Both the position numbers and the translations under genes were made by a program. A stretch of DNA of 64,000 nt from Desulfospira joergensenii DSM 10085 (GTDB taxonomy: Bacteria > Desulfobacterota > Desulfobacteria > Desulfobacterales > Desulfobacteraceae): NCBI RefSeq assembly GCF_000420085.1, contig NZ_ATUG01000003.1, positions 806,001 through 870,000 on the forward strand. The letters are read 5' to 3'. The first letter of the stretch is position 1. Each line of letters starts with the position of its first letter. The notes beneath the pieces are model-generated. The model saw nothing but the letters and a program-made list of their open reading frames with translations, had not been told where the DNA came from and ran no database searches. This document shows, one piece after another, positions 8,300-17,009 of this stretch.

Positions 8300-10168
8300 T
8301 TAGTACCGGCCCAGGATCCGAAAGGTCTCGGACTTGTCCTTGAGTTCCTCCAGCATGGGGGAAAGCTCCCGGCTTTCAATGTCCGCCTCAAGGTCCGTGT
8401 AAAACATGTACTCCCAGGGTTTTCCGTGGATGGGCCGGGATTCCAGCTTGACCAGGTTGACCCCGTACTCTGAGAAGATTTTCATAATCTCAAACAAAGA
8501 GCCGGGTTTGTTTCCCGTGGTAAAGATGATGGAGGATTTGCCCACCTTTTTATGCCCCTTGTCCTCCCGGGCAATGATCACGAACCGGGTGAAGTTCCGG
8601 GGATTGTCCTCAATGGATTCTTCCAGGATTTTCATGTCGAAAATCCCGGCGGCCATGGTGGAGGCAATGGCCGCACAGGACAGGTCCCCTGAATCCTTGA
8701 CCATTTTCACGGCGGATGAGGTGGCCACCACGGGAACCGGCTCCATTTCAGGATACTGGGCCAGGTAATTCTTGCACTGGGACAAGGCCGGCGGAGGCCC
8801 CATCACCTTTTTGATGGACTCTTTGGAGGCCTCCTTGTGGACGATGAGGGCATGCTTGATCCTTATGGTGATCTCTCCGATGATCTTGAGGTCATGTTCC
8901 TGGAGCAGGTCAAAGTTCTCATGGATGGATCCGGACAGAGAATTTTCCACCGGAACCACCCCGTAATCCACCTCCCCTCCTTCCACTGCGTCAAAGATAT
9001 CTGAAAAACTCTTCATGGGCAGGGGTTTCACATCCTCCCCGAAATAGGAGAGACTGGCCTTGTGGCTGTAGGCACCCTTTTCACCGATAAAGGCCGCGGT
9101 CTTGGTGCCTCCGTTGTGGATCTTCCGGATCACCTCGGATTTTTTCAGATAGTCGTAGTCCAGCTGCTTGCCCACCACCGGAGCGATCACATAGATGTCC
9201 CGGGTCAGTTCCCCGAACTGCTCGGGATAGAGGCTCTGGGGACCGTCGGACAGGGCCTTGTCCGGGTTGTTGTGGACCTCGATCATCAGAGCGTCTGCCC
9301 CGGCGGCCACGGCAGCTCTGGCCATGGGAGCCACTTTTTCCCGGATCCCGGTGGCATGACTGGGATCAATGACAATGGGCAGATGGGTCAGTTTTTTCAA
9401 TACGGGAATGGCCGACAGATCCAGGGTGTTCCGGGTATAGGGTTCAAAGGTCCGGATCCCCCTCTCGCAGAGGATCACGTTTTCGTTCCCCCCGGCAGCA
9501 ATATACTCCGCCGACATGAGCCATTCCTGGATGGTGGAGGCAAGTCCCCTTTTCAGGACCACGGGCTTGCTCATCTTGCCCACGCATTTGAGCAGTTCAA
9601 AGTTCTGCATGTTCCTGGCCCCGATCTGGACCACGTCCACGTACTTTTCCATGAGTTCGGCCTGGGTGGGGGAAGTCATCTCCGTGACCACCCCGAGACC
9701 CGTGGTTTCCCTGACCTCGGCCAGGATTTTGAGGCCCTCCTCTTCCAGACCCTGGAAAGAGTACGGCGAAGACCTGGGCTTATAGGCCCCTCCCCGGAAC
9801 AGAACCGCCCCGTATTTCTTGACTTCACGGGCAATGGCCAGTGCCTGTTCCCGGCTCTCCACGGCACAGGGGCCGGCAATGATCACGATCCTGTCCCCGC
9901 CCACCACAACATTCCCGATCTTGACCCGGGTGTCCTCGGACTTGAACTCCCGGCTGACCAGTTTGTGGGAGGTTTGAATGGACAGGGCATCCAGGACCCC
10001 CTCAAGTTTTTTATACTCCTCCGGGGTCTTGAGGGTTTTTCCGATGATCCCGATGAGGTTCCGGCCCTTGTCCGTGATTTCCCGGGCAATGCATCCCTCT
10101 CCATGGAGCCGGGATTTGATTTCATCCCTCTGGCCGGGAGTAATCTGATCTTCCAGAACTAAAAGCAT
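8300..10168 (-). CDS. Bifunctional DAHP synthase-prephenate dehydratase fusion with ACT domain
   Basis: 622 residues joining the first step of the shikimate pathway to a late step of phenylalanine synthesis. Residues 1-70 form the ferredoxin-like regulatory domain of AroF/AroG-type DAHP synthases. Residues about 80-335 are the catalytic barrel (GPCAVES 99-105, FRGGAYKPRSSPYSFQG 124-140, VIDPSHATG 266-274). Residues about 356-535 are prephenate dehydratase, with its TRF motif at 527-529. Residues about 544-622 are an ACT domain with the Phe-binding ESRP motif at 576-579. Only about 20 residues link the two enzymes, so no chorismate mutase domain is present. A Phe-rich leader peptide and tandem terminators precede it, so control by Phe at both enzyme and transcript level is likely. 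Confidence 0.93.
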   Translation of the reverse strand: MLLVLEDQITPGQRDEIKSRLHGEGCIAREITDKGRNLIGIIGKTLKTPEEYKKLEGVLDALSIQTSHKLVSREFKSEDTRVKIGNVVVGGDRIVIIAGPCAVESREQALAIAREVKKYGAVLFRGGAYKPRSSPYSFQGLEEEGLKILAEVRETTGLGVVTEMTSPTQAELMEKYVDVVQIGARNMQNFELLKCVGKMSKPVVLKRGLASTIQEWLMSAEYIAAGGNENVILCERGIRTFEPYTRNTLDLSAIPVLKKLTHLPIVIDPSHATGIREKVAPMARAAVAAGADALMIEVHNNPDKALSDGPQSLYPEQFGELTRDIYVIAPVVGKQLDYDYLKKSEVIRKIHNGGTKTAAFIGEKGAYSHKASLSYFGEDVKPLPMKSFSDIFDAVEGGEVDYGVVPVENSLSGSIHENFDLLQEHDLKIIGEITIRIKHALIVHKEASKESIKKVMGPPPALSQCKNYLAQYPEMEPVPVVATSSAVKMVKDSGDLSCAAIASTMAAGIFDMKILEESIEDNPRNFTRFVIIAREDKGHKKVGKSSIIFTTGNKPGSLFEIMKIFSEYGVNLVKLESRPIHGKPWEYMFYTDLEADIESRELSPMLEELKDKSETFRILGRY

Positions 10169-10213
10169 GGTTTTCTCCTTTTTTATATTATTTATTTATC
10201 TTCTGCCAAAAAT

Positions 10214-10243
10214 AAAAAAGGCCCCGGGAATTTTCCCGGGGCC
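10214..10243 (-). terminator. Second (gene-proximal) leader terminator of the aromatic gene
   Basis: An 11-base GC-rich inverted repeat (10220-10230 with 10233-10243, GGCCCCGGGAA type) is followed on the minus strand by six T residues (10219-10214). It lies about 45 bases before the start codon of the DAHP synthase-prephenate dehydratase gene, where an attenuator would stop transcription. Confidence 0.8.
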
Positions 10244-10249
10244 GAAAGC

Positions 10250-10282
10250 AAAAAACCCCGGGTGGATCATGTCCACCCGGGG
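10250..10282 (-). terminator. First leader terminator (attenuator) of the aromatic gene
   Basis: Exact 11-base arms CCCCGGGTGGA (10256-10266) and TCCACCCGGGG (10272-10282) enclose a 5-base loop and are followed on the minus strand by six T residues (10255-10250). It begins 25 bases after the stop codon of the Phe-rich leader peptide, as in classical ribosome-mediated attenuators. Confidence 0.85.
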
Positions 10283-10301
10283 CCTTATAAATTTTATTTA
10301 T

Positions 10302-10433
10302 AGAGAGCTACACCGGATGAACGCTCCTAAAAAAGAAGAAGCGTCCAAAACTAAATATAAAATTTACTGCCGATGTGTTCATCTTGTTTCCGTATAAAAT
10401 TTGTTCCTGTTTCCGCCACATTTACAGCTCTCT
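10302..10433 (-). promoter_or_regulatory. Long-range stem enclosing the Phe leader peptide
   Basis: AGAGAGCT (10302-10309) and AGCTCTCT (10426-10433) are exact 8-base complements flanking the whole leader reading frame. A smaller stem ACGCT/AGCGT lies inside the peptide region. Pairing across the stop codon of the leader could form the pause or anti-terminator arrangement expected in an attenuator. If transcription starts downstream of 10433 the long stem would not exist; I could not place the promoter. Confidence 0.45.
10308..10382 (-). CDS. Phenylalanine attenuator leader peptide (PheL-like)
   Basis: A 24-codon open frame on the minus strand starts MNTSAVNFIFSFGRFFFF and ends in TAG. Seven of 24 codons are Phe, including four in a row (codons 15-18). 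GGAAA lies about five bases before the ATG. A terminator hairpin with a T-run follows 25 bases after the stop, and the next gene makes phenylalanine. By analogy with E. coli pheL, a ribosome stalling at the Phe codons when Phe-tRNA is scarce would let transcription continue. The peptide itself probably has no other role. Confidence 0.85.
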   Translation of the reverse strand: MNTSAVNFIFSFGRFFFFRSVHPV

Positions 10434-10693
10434 TTTGTTGAAGTCAAGCTTTTTCAATAAATTTTCTTTCCAGAAACCCCAAGTCAAAATAAATTGCCTT
10501 GACCGAAAATATAAGGACTGGTATAGGGACTGAGGAGCGTTCACTATCAGATTGTTGCAGGAACCGGTTTAATGAAAAAAACAATTTTCGAACATACTTC
10601 ATCCACCTGGCGTCTGCTTGCCAGACAGAGCCGAACCGATGCCCATGGCCACAGGAGCGCCTTTTTGTAAACCGATACCTTAAAAAAATTACC

Positions 10694-10728
10694 AAAAGCC
10701 CGCTTCACAATAGGAAGCGGGCTTTTTT
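10694..10728 (+). terminator. Rho-independent terminator in the leader of the MATE gene
   Basis: Exact 12-base arms AAAAGCCCGCTT (10694-10705) and AAGCGGGCTTTT (10714-10725) are followed by a T-run ending at 10728. The terminator ends only 21 bases before the MATE start codon, and no gene on the plus strand lies between it and the divergent aromatic gene leader. It is therefore either the end of a small RNA or an expression platform controlling the exporter. Confidence 0.75.
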
Positions 10729-10749
10729 ATTGGGGAATATTTTATATCC

Positions 10750-12102
10750 ATGTTCAATCCTTCGCAAAAAAACTTTTTCAGGATGCTGTTCGCCATTGCC
10801 CTGCCCATTTCCCTGCAGAATCTTCTGACCTGCTCCATGACCCTCATCGACATCCTCATGGTAGGGCAGCTCAATGAAGAGGCCATTGCCGCCGTTGGCA
10901 TTGCCAACCAATTTGTATTCATGTTCATTGTCATCCAATACGGCATCCATTCCGGGGTATCCATTTTCACGGCCCAGTACTGGGGCAAAAAGGATCTGAG
11001 CCGGATCAAACACCTTTCCGGAATGGGAATCCTGACCGGCCTGACCGTGGCGATCCTGTTCAGTTTTGTCTCCCTGGTCCTGCCCGACCATCTCATGGCC
11101 CTCTTTTCCAAAGATCCCGAGGTGGTCCGCCTGGGAGTGGACTACCTTGAAGTGGTGGGGATCGCCTTTGCCTTTTCAGCCGTAATCTTTTCCTTCATGT
11201 CCAATTTAAGGGCCATGGGGTATGTCAAAGTGCCCATGGTCTGCTCCATGGTGGCCGTATCCCTGAACATCTTTCTCAACTACCTCCTGATCTTCGGACA
11301 CTTTGGGTTTCCCGCCCTCGGCGTCAAAGGCGCCGCCATTGCCACAACCATATCAAAAATTGTGGAAGGCCTGGTTATGACCGGGATCATCTATGGAAAA
11401 CGGTATCCCCTGGCCGCCGGGCTCCGGGAAATGTTCAGCTTTGATCTCCTTTTTTTCAGACGGATCCTTGCCACCTGCTGGCCGGTTTTTCTCAACGAAT
11501 TGTTCTGGGTCACGGGAGTCAGCCTGTACAAGCTGGTCTATGCCAGGATCGGCACCGAAGCCATTGCCGCCGTCAACATCGTAGCCACCCTGGAGGAGTT
11601 CATGTTTATTCCCTTTTTCGGTATCTTCCACGGAGGATCCATCATGATCGGAAACAGCATCGGGGCCGGCTCTGAAAAAACCGCCCATGCCTATGGCCGC
11701 TTTCTTCTGATCGCCCAGTTTATCATGGCGGTGGCAGCAGGCGCCGTCATGATTCTTTCCCGGGATCTTGTGCTCGGATTCTACAATATATCCCCGGCCA
11801 CCTATGAAAACGCCTATTTCCTGATGCTGGTCTCAGGCCTGATTCTCTGGAGCAAAACCACCAATTTTACCAATATCGTTTCCGTGCTCCGGGGCGGGGG
11901 AGATACCCGGTTCGGGCTTTTCCTCGACCTGACAGGAGTCTGGTGCATCGGCCTGCCCATTGCCTTTTTTGCCGCCTTTTACCTGAAACTTCCCGTATAC
12001 TGGGTCATGGCCCTCATTGCCGTTGAAGAACTCTTCAAACTCGGGATCGGCATTCCAAGATTTTTATCAAAAAAATGGATCCGGAACCTGGTGGATGCCT
12101 GA
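10750..12102 (+). CDS. MATE family efflux transporter
   Basis: 450 residues with about 12 predicted membrane helices in two homologous halves, as in the MATE (MatE) family of Na+- or H+-coupled exporters. The first half opens with ALPISLQNLLTCSMTLIDILMVGQL, the usual family start, and the second half begins near residue 235. Members export cationic drugs or metabolites. The gene stands alone and is preceded by an unusual terminator in its leader. GGGGAA lies about 12 bases upstream of the start. Substrate cannot be predicted. Confidence 0.93.
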   Translation: MFNPSQKNFFRMLFAIALPISLQNLLTCSMTLIDILMVGQLNEEAIAAVGIANQFVFMFIVIQYGIHSGVSIFTAQYWGKKDLSRIKHLSGMGILTGLTVAILFSFVSLVLPDHLMALFSKDPEVVRLGVDYLEVVGIAFAFSAVIFSFMSNLRAMGYVKVPMVCSMVAVSLNIFLNYLLIFGHFGFPALGVKGAAIATTISKIVEGLVMTGIIYGKRYPLAAGLREMFSFDLLFFRRILATCWPVFLNELFWVTGVSLYKLVYARIGTEAIAAVNIVATLEEFMFIPFFGIFHGGSIMIGNSIGAGSEKTAHAYGRFLLIAQFIMAVAAGAVMILSRDLVLGFYNISPATYENAYFLMLVSGLILWSKTTNFTNIVSVLRGGGDTRFGLFLDLTGVWCIGLPIAFFAAFYLKLPVYWVMALIAVEELFKLGIGIPRFLSKKWIRNLVDA

Positions 12103-12376
12103 GAAAAATTTCCTGAACCTTCCTTCCTCTGACTTTTGGCCGGATAGACGCTTTTACCGGAATTCACCACAGATTTTTTTTAATTTTTCTGCTGCCCGGG
12201 GTGGTTTTTCCCGGAAAAAAGCGTCAACCCCTTGATGAAACGGGGTAAAGAAATCCGGAAAAAGAAAACAGTATTCATAAATTGAACTGATTTCATTTTA
12301 TCGTTGATTTTTATTGAGGTAAGTGGTTAGATAACAACTTATCGTTGGCACATAAACTAAGGGGGGACTAAAAAAA

Positions 12377-12805
12377 ATGAAGGATTGTTTCAAAAGGCTA
12401 ATTTTCGTTTTTACGGTTTTGACGGTCTTTGGCGGAAGTGCTTGGGCAGGCTGGTTTACTTTTGAGCCCAACCTTGTACTGATGGATGGTACTGCGGTCG
12501 CTCGATATCTCGAGGATATTGGAAAAGAAAACGCCTACCAAAAAAATGGAGATACCGAACATGCAAATCAATTGATTTCAGATGAGAAAGTCTATCTCAT
12601 TAAAAGCGGGCAGGATCAGACCCGTGTTAAATATATTGAGCATGAAGAGTATGAAGGTAACATTTTTGTCCACGTCCAGGATGAAAGCGGGACCAAAGTC
12701 TGGGCAAACATGGTCGGACTTGCCTGTGTAGATAAAGACGGGAAGGAAAGAACTGTCACCAAACAGGATTTGACCAAAGGGGAATTTGAACCCCTACCCA
12801 AATAA
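12377..12805 (+). CDS. Secreted hypothetical protein
   Basis: 142 residues with a clear Sec signal peptide (hydrophobic 8-23, cleavage likely after SAWA). The mature part is acidic and soluble with no motif I recognise. The start follows AAGGGGGG at a good distance. Upstream there are two direct copies of TTATCGTTG (12298-12306 and 12339-12347) that may be regulatory. The gene is isolated from neighbours by more than 200 bases on both sides. Function unknown. Confidence 0.75.
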   Translation: MKDCFKRLIFVFTVLTVFGGSAWAGWFTFEPNLVLMDGTAVARYLEDIGKENAYQKNGDTEHANQLISDEKVYLIKSGQDQTRVKYIEHEEYEGNIFVHVQDESGTKVWANMVGLACVDKDGKERTVTKQDLTKGEFEPLPK

Positions 12806-13024
12806 CCTGTTCAACCGGGCCTCGTAATTCACCATAAACCGGGAACAATTTGTTCCGCTGACCAGACAAGAAAAAGGGGTCTGGAATAGTAGCGGAAAAA
12901 TTCAACTCTTTCAGTGAACCGGCTGAAAGAACCGGAGAGGTTTTGGCAAAAAGGGTTTGACGGGATTCAGGGGAAGATTTTTCTTCAGCGAAAAACCCGG
13001 ACTAACTTGGGATAAAGGAATGTG

Positions 13025-13474
13025 ATGTTTGATTTAATAAAAAAAATAATCGGCAGCAACCCGGAACAGGCAACGGAACAGGATGCTCTGACCGCCCATC
13101 TGGCTCTGACCGTACTCCTGCTTGAGGCGGCCCACGCGGACGGGGAATGCAGTGAAGAAGAAAAAGCCCATCTTGCCACAACCCTTGTGACACATTTTGG
13201 AATTTCCGAAGATGAGATCCAGACCCTGCTTGATGAGAGTGATAAAGAGCGAGGAGAGTATGTGAACCTTTTCCGGTACACCCGGTTTATAAATGAAAAT
13301 TTCTCTGAAAAGCAGAAGATAGAGATCATGGAATCTGTATGGCGTATTATTTTACTGGACAATCACCTGGAAGCCCATGAAGACCACTTTGCCCACAAGC
13401 TGGCAAACCTTCTCGGCTTGAGCCACGGCGATTTGATCGACGCCAAGCTTAGGGCACGAAAACAGCTTTCCTAA
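13025..13474 (+). CDS. TerB-family (tellurite resistance TerB-like) protein
   Basis: About 149 residues, all helical. The pattern ALTVLLLEAAHADGECSEEEKAHLATTL is typical of the TerB domain, with a second matching acidic helical half (VWRIILLDNHLEAHEDHFAHKLANLLGL). TerB-like proteins bind metal ions and occur in stress-response systems, but solitary copies are common and of unknown role. The start at ATG 13025 is preferred over GTG 13022; AAAGGA lies upstream. The gene converges on the molybdopterin oxidoreductase gene. Confidence 0.8.
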   Translation: MFDLIKKIIGSNPEQATEQDALTAHLALTVLLLEAAHADGECSEEEKAHLATTLVTHFGISEDEIQTLLDESDKERGEYVNLFRYTRFINENFSEKQKIEIMESVWRIILLDNHLEAHEDHFAHKLANLLGLSHGDLIDAKLRARKQLS

Positions 13475-13528
13475 AGGATCGATTCCACAACTCTTTGATT
13501 TCATATACAAGAGGGAGACGGGCAAAGC

Positions 13529-14194
13529 CTATCCCTTGATAACCTGGATCCTGTCCACGTACTTGACCCACCTGCCCCCATAATGATCTTCCGCAACCAG
13601 GCGGACCGGAAAACCGTGCCGTTCCGGCAAGACCTCGCCATTGACCTGAAAGGCCAGAAAGATCTTATCGGCCATTACTTCTTCGACGGCAAACTTTTTA
13701 CTCTTCCGTCTTATTCCCCTGGGTCCGCTGAGCTTCACATGGGTTGCACTGGGTTTCATCTTTGCCGAAGTCAGGAGTTTTGACAGGGAAACCCCCTTCC
13801 ACAGTCCGTTATAGGCAAAGAAGCCCGGGCAGATCAAAAGGACGTTCCTTTCAACAGCAGGCAGTTTCAACAGGTCTTCATATCTGAATTTTTGGGGATG
13901 TTCCAGGGCACCGGACAAATCAAGGCGCCAGGTCTCAAGATTTACATTGTAAATATCCTGGCCCATCACGTCAAACTGGTCCATGGGTGTCGTTTCAAGA
14001 TTCCGGGTATCCAGTTTTCGGGGATTTTTTGATATGAGTCCGGCCATGGGCGCCCCTCTGGGCAGCAGGGTTCTTTTGAATCTTTTGACTTTTGCATGGG
14101 CAATTCCAAAACCTGTCCGGATTTTTCCACCGAATCCGAATATTCCAATGACCAATGAGAGGATAAACCCAATGACCTGTCTTCTGTTTTTCAT
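13529..14194 (-). CDS. Molybdopterin-dependent oxidoreductase (sulfite oxidase/YedY fold)
   Basis: 221 residues from the start at 14194, chosen because GGAGG lies seven bases upstream and a signal or anchor helix follows at once (RRQVIGFILSLVIGIFGFGG). The body is the oxidoreductase molybdopterin-binding domain: the likely Mo-ligand cysteine is in LLICPGFFAYNGLWKGV and the C-terminal HGFPVRLVAEDHYGGRWVKY is conserved in the family. No haem or dimerisation domain is present. The RR in the leader suggests possible Tat export, though the motif is poor. The reaction is unknown; relatives reduce methionine sulfoxide or oxidise sulfite. Confidence 0.85.
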   Translation of the reverse strand: MKNRRQVIGFILSLVIGIFGFGGKIRTGFGIAHAKVKRFKRTLLPRGAPMAGLISKNPRKLDTRNLETTPMDQFDVMGQDIYNVNLETWRLDLSGALEHPQKFRYEDLLKLPAVERNVLLICPGFFAYNGLWKGVSLSKLLTSAKMKPSATHVKLSGPRGIRRKSKKFAVEEVMADKIFLAFQVNGEVLPERHGFPVRLVAEDHYGGRWVKYVDRIQVIKG

Positions 14195-14632
14195 TGCAGA
14201 CCTCCATCCCGGAACCGGGAAGCGGTTTGAACCATCCCGCTGCGCCTCTGGCTGATTTGAAGAGGCCGTTTTTTGATCCGGCAACTGATATCCGTTTTTA
14301 TATGGATACTATCCCGTTGAAATTATAACAAGAATTTTTCCTTTAAAACGCCCTGCCCCTCTATTAGAATCCGTTCAGGAAAAGAAAGAAGGAATGCCAT
14401 GATGACCCGGTTTTTACTTGACTAATTTTATTTCTAAAAGGATAATCGACCCGCAATTTTAATGAATAAAAACCAGATACCCTTCGTCTGCAAGACGGCG
14501 GGAACGCACCCGGCCAATGCCGACTAAAGGGCCTCGGACTTTGTCCGGATCCTTTGGATTCATAGTCTTTGGTCATCATGTCAAGCCAATTTTCGCAAAG
14601 GCGGGGGCCAACCATGTCCGACAGGGAAAATA
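14195..14632. other. Intergenic region with structured leader before the hybrid kinase
   Basis: No gene is seen. Several small hairpins lie in the 150 bases before the kinase start: CGTCT-gca-AGACG (14485-14497), and a nested one with CGGAC-ttt-GTCCG (14535-14547) enclosed by AAAGG/CCTTT (14526-14555). This could be a structured 5' leader. I could not match it to a riboswitch class. Confidence 0.35.
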
Positions 14633-16810
14633 ATGAATAGCTTTTCAGGACTTTTAAACAATGCTGCATTGATGCTTATTCTCTGTGTTATTTACGATAC
14701 TTTTAATATCTACTCCATTCCCAGTAAAAATTTGAGAGAGAGCCTGACCGGGATCCTGGTCGGCCTCATCGCCATTGCCGTCATGCTGAACCCCTGGAGC
14801 CTGATCCCGGGTGTGTTTTTCGATACCCGGTGGGTCCTTTTAAGCCTCTGCGGATTGTTTTTCGGATTTGCCCCCACCTCCATCGCGGTAGCCATTGCCG
14901 GTTCATTCCGGCTCTACCAGGGCGGAGCCGGAGGGTTGGTCGGAACCATAGTGATTGTAAGCACTGCATTCACAGGTGTCTTGTGGAAGTATTGGAGGGA
15001 AAGAGGCCATCGTCCCCTGGGTTGGGTGGAACTATATGGTTTCGGCCTTGTCATTCAACTGGTAATGCTTTCCTGCATGTCTCTGATGCCCGCTGAGATG
15101 AGAATGCCGATTATTAAGGCCGTCGCCCCTCCCATATTGATCATTTATCCCTTTTTGACCATGGTTCTCGGCCTTATTTTAAAACGGCAGGAGGATCGAA
15201 GGGAAACGGACAAGGCCCTGATAAAAGAAATTCATGAACGGAAACTGGCAGAGGATTCAGCACGGAAAAATGAAACCCATTTACGGACATTGATTGAAAC
15301 CCTGCCGGATCTGGTCTGGCTGAAAAGTCCGGATGGTGTTTATTTGAGCTGCAATCGAAAATTTGAGCGTCTCTACGACCTGGAAAAATCCGAAATTATC
15401 GGGAAAACCGATTATGATCTATTGGACAGGGAAAAGGCAGAGATCTTCCGGGAAAATGATAAAGCCGCCATAACGGCCGGGGAACCCATCCGGAGTGAAT
15501 ATGAACTCATTTTCAAGGACGACAATCACAGGGAAATCATTGAAACCATAAAAACGCCCATGGTCGACGCCGGGGGAAACCTGATTGGCGTGCTCGGTGT
15601 CGGAAGAGATATTACGGAACGGAAAAAACTTCAGGCAGAACTTCTGCGGGCCCAGAAAATGGAATCCATAGGGACCCTGGCCGGAGGGATTGCCCATGAT
15701 TTTAACAATATCCTTTCAGCGATTATGGGATATGCCGAACTGGCCAAAGACAAAATTTTTTCGGGCCAGAATATAAACAATGAGATTGATCAGATTCTCA
15801 AATCAAGTGCCCGTGCCGCAGAACTGGTGCGGCATATTCTGACTTTCAGCCGCAAATCCAATCACAGCCTGGAGCCGTGTTCCCCCCATATCATTGTGAA
15901 AGAGGCCCTTCAGATGCTGAGGGCATCCATCCCCACGACGATCCAAATCAAAGAGGAGATCGATGGGGATAGCGGCGAAATCATGGGCGACCCGGTGAAT
16001 ATTCACCAGATCGTTGTGAATCTCTGCACCAATTCATTACATGCCATGGAGAATGAAAAAGGGAGATTGATCATCCGGCTCTTCCGGAAAGAAATAAGTG
16101 AGAAGGAGGCCGAGGCATATCCCGGCGGGATTCCCGGCATTTTTATCGTCCTGGAGGTCTCTGATACCGGCCATGGCATGGATCCAACGACATTGGAACA
16201 GATCTTTGATCCCTTTTTTACCACCAAGGAAATCGGAAAAGGAACGGGTTTGGGCCTCTCTGTGATTCATGGAATTGTAAAGGATTATAACGGGTTCATA
16301 CAGGCAAAAAGCGAGCCCGGCCAGGGGACTCTGTTTCATGTTTACCTTCCGGCATTAGATCAGAGTTCGACTCCGAAAAAACCGGTCTCCAGAGACAAGC
16401 CCTTGACCGGTGGAGGAGAACAAATTTTAATCGTAGATGATGAAAGCATGATCATTAACCTCAACAGGCAGATCCTTGAAAGACTGGGATATAAAGTCTA
16501 TGCCACCACACTTGGTTCGGATGCATTGGAAAAATTCCGGCTCACTCCGGATCAATTTGACCTGATCATTACGGATCAGACCATGCCTGAACTGACCGGC
16601 GTGGAACTGGCCCGGGAGATCCTCAAGATAAGACCGGGCATACCCATCCTTCTCTGTACGGGATACAGTTCTGTGATAACCGAACAGGATGCCCTTAAAA
16701 TTGGGATAACAAAACAGCTCCAGAAGCCGGTAAGCAAGAAAATTCTGGCCGCCGTGGTCAGACAGGTAATCGATGACTCTTTGGCAAAAAGAAGGAGCAA
16801 GGAACCCTGA
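14633..16810 (+). CDS. Hybrid sensor histidine kinase with 5TM LytS-like, PAS and receiver domains
   Basis: 725 residues. The first 190 hold about six membrane helices resembling the 5TMR-LYT sensor (RESLTGILVGLIAIAVM, RWVLLSLCGLFFGFAPTSIAVAIAGSFR). A coiled linker leads to a PAS domain (about 222-335, ending GRDITERKKL), then HisKA with phospho-acceptor H355 in AGGIAHDFNNIL. The ATPase domain has N and G boxes (NLCTNSLHAM, DTGHGMD, GTGLGLSVIHGIV). A receiver domain has phospho-acceptor D648 in IITDQTMPELTG. No separate response-regulator gene is adjacent, so output probably goes to a distant partner. The signal is unknown. Confidence 0.92.
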   Translation: MNSFSGLLNNAALMLILCVIYDTFNIYSIPSKNLRESLTGILVGLIAIAVMLNPWSLIPGVFFDTRWVLLSLCGLFFGFAPTSIAVAIAGSFRLYQGGAGGLVGTIVIVSTAFTGVLWKYWRERGHRPLGWVELYGFGLVIQLVMLSCMSLMPAEMRMPIIKAVAPPILIIYPFLTMVLGLILKRQEDRRETDKALIKEIHERKLAEDSARKNETHLRTLIETLPDLVWLKSPDGVYLSCNRKFERLYDLEKSEIIGKTDYDLLDREKAEIFRENDKAAITAGEPIRSEYELIFKDDNHREIIETIKTPMVDAGGNLIGVLGVGRDITERKKLQAELLRAQKMESIGTLAGGIAHDFNNILSAIMGYAELAKDKIFSGQNINNEIDQILKSSARAAELVRHILTFSRKSNHSLEPCSPHIIVKEALQMLRASIPTTIQIKEEIDGDSGEIMGDPVNIHQIVVNLCTNSLHAMENEKGRLIIRLFRKEISEKEAEAYPGGIPGIFIVLEVSDTGHGMDPTTLEQIFDPFFTTKEIGKGTGLGLSVIHGIVKDYNGFIQAKSEPGQGTLFHVYLPALDQSSTPKKPVSRDKPLTGGGEQILIVDDESMIINLNRQILERLGYKVYATTLGSDALEKFRLTPDQFDLIITDQTMPELTGVELAREILKIRPGIPILLCTGYSSVITEQDALKIGITKQLQKPVSKKILAAVVRQVIDDSLAKRRSKEP

Positions 16811-17009
16811 TAAAAACCCCAGGGGGCCAAGATCCCATGCTGACAAAAATATAAAGACCTTTACTCCAACACCCGCCCATCCGCCGGATTTATAGAAACT
16901 TCCAATCTTTTTTTGGATTTCCATTGAAACAAGCATGTTGACATCCTATGGCCATCCGCATAAGGTTCCAATTTTATTGAATCCGGTAACCCTAGATGAG
17001 GATGAAACC

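Noticed and set aside
10434..10560. Exact promoter of the Phe attenuator
   Set aside because: Several TTGACT-like -35 elements exist on the minus strand but none has a good -10 at proper spacing, so I did not place one.
10499..10828. 110-codon reading frame spanning the MATE leader terminator
   Set aside because: It crosses a perfect rho-independent terminator, overlaps the MATE start and has no recognisable sequence.
14461..14600. Cyclic di-GMP (GEMM) riboswitch in the kinase leader
   Set aside because: AACGCACC is superficially like the GEMM core, but the conserved GCAAAGCC-type segment and tetraloop receptor are missing.
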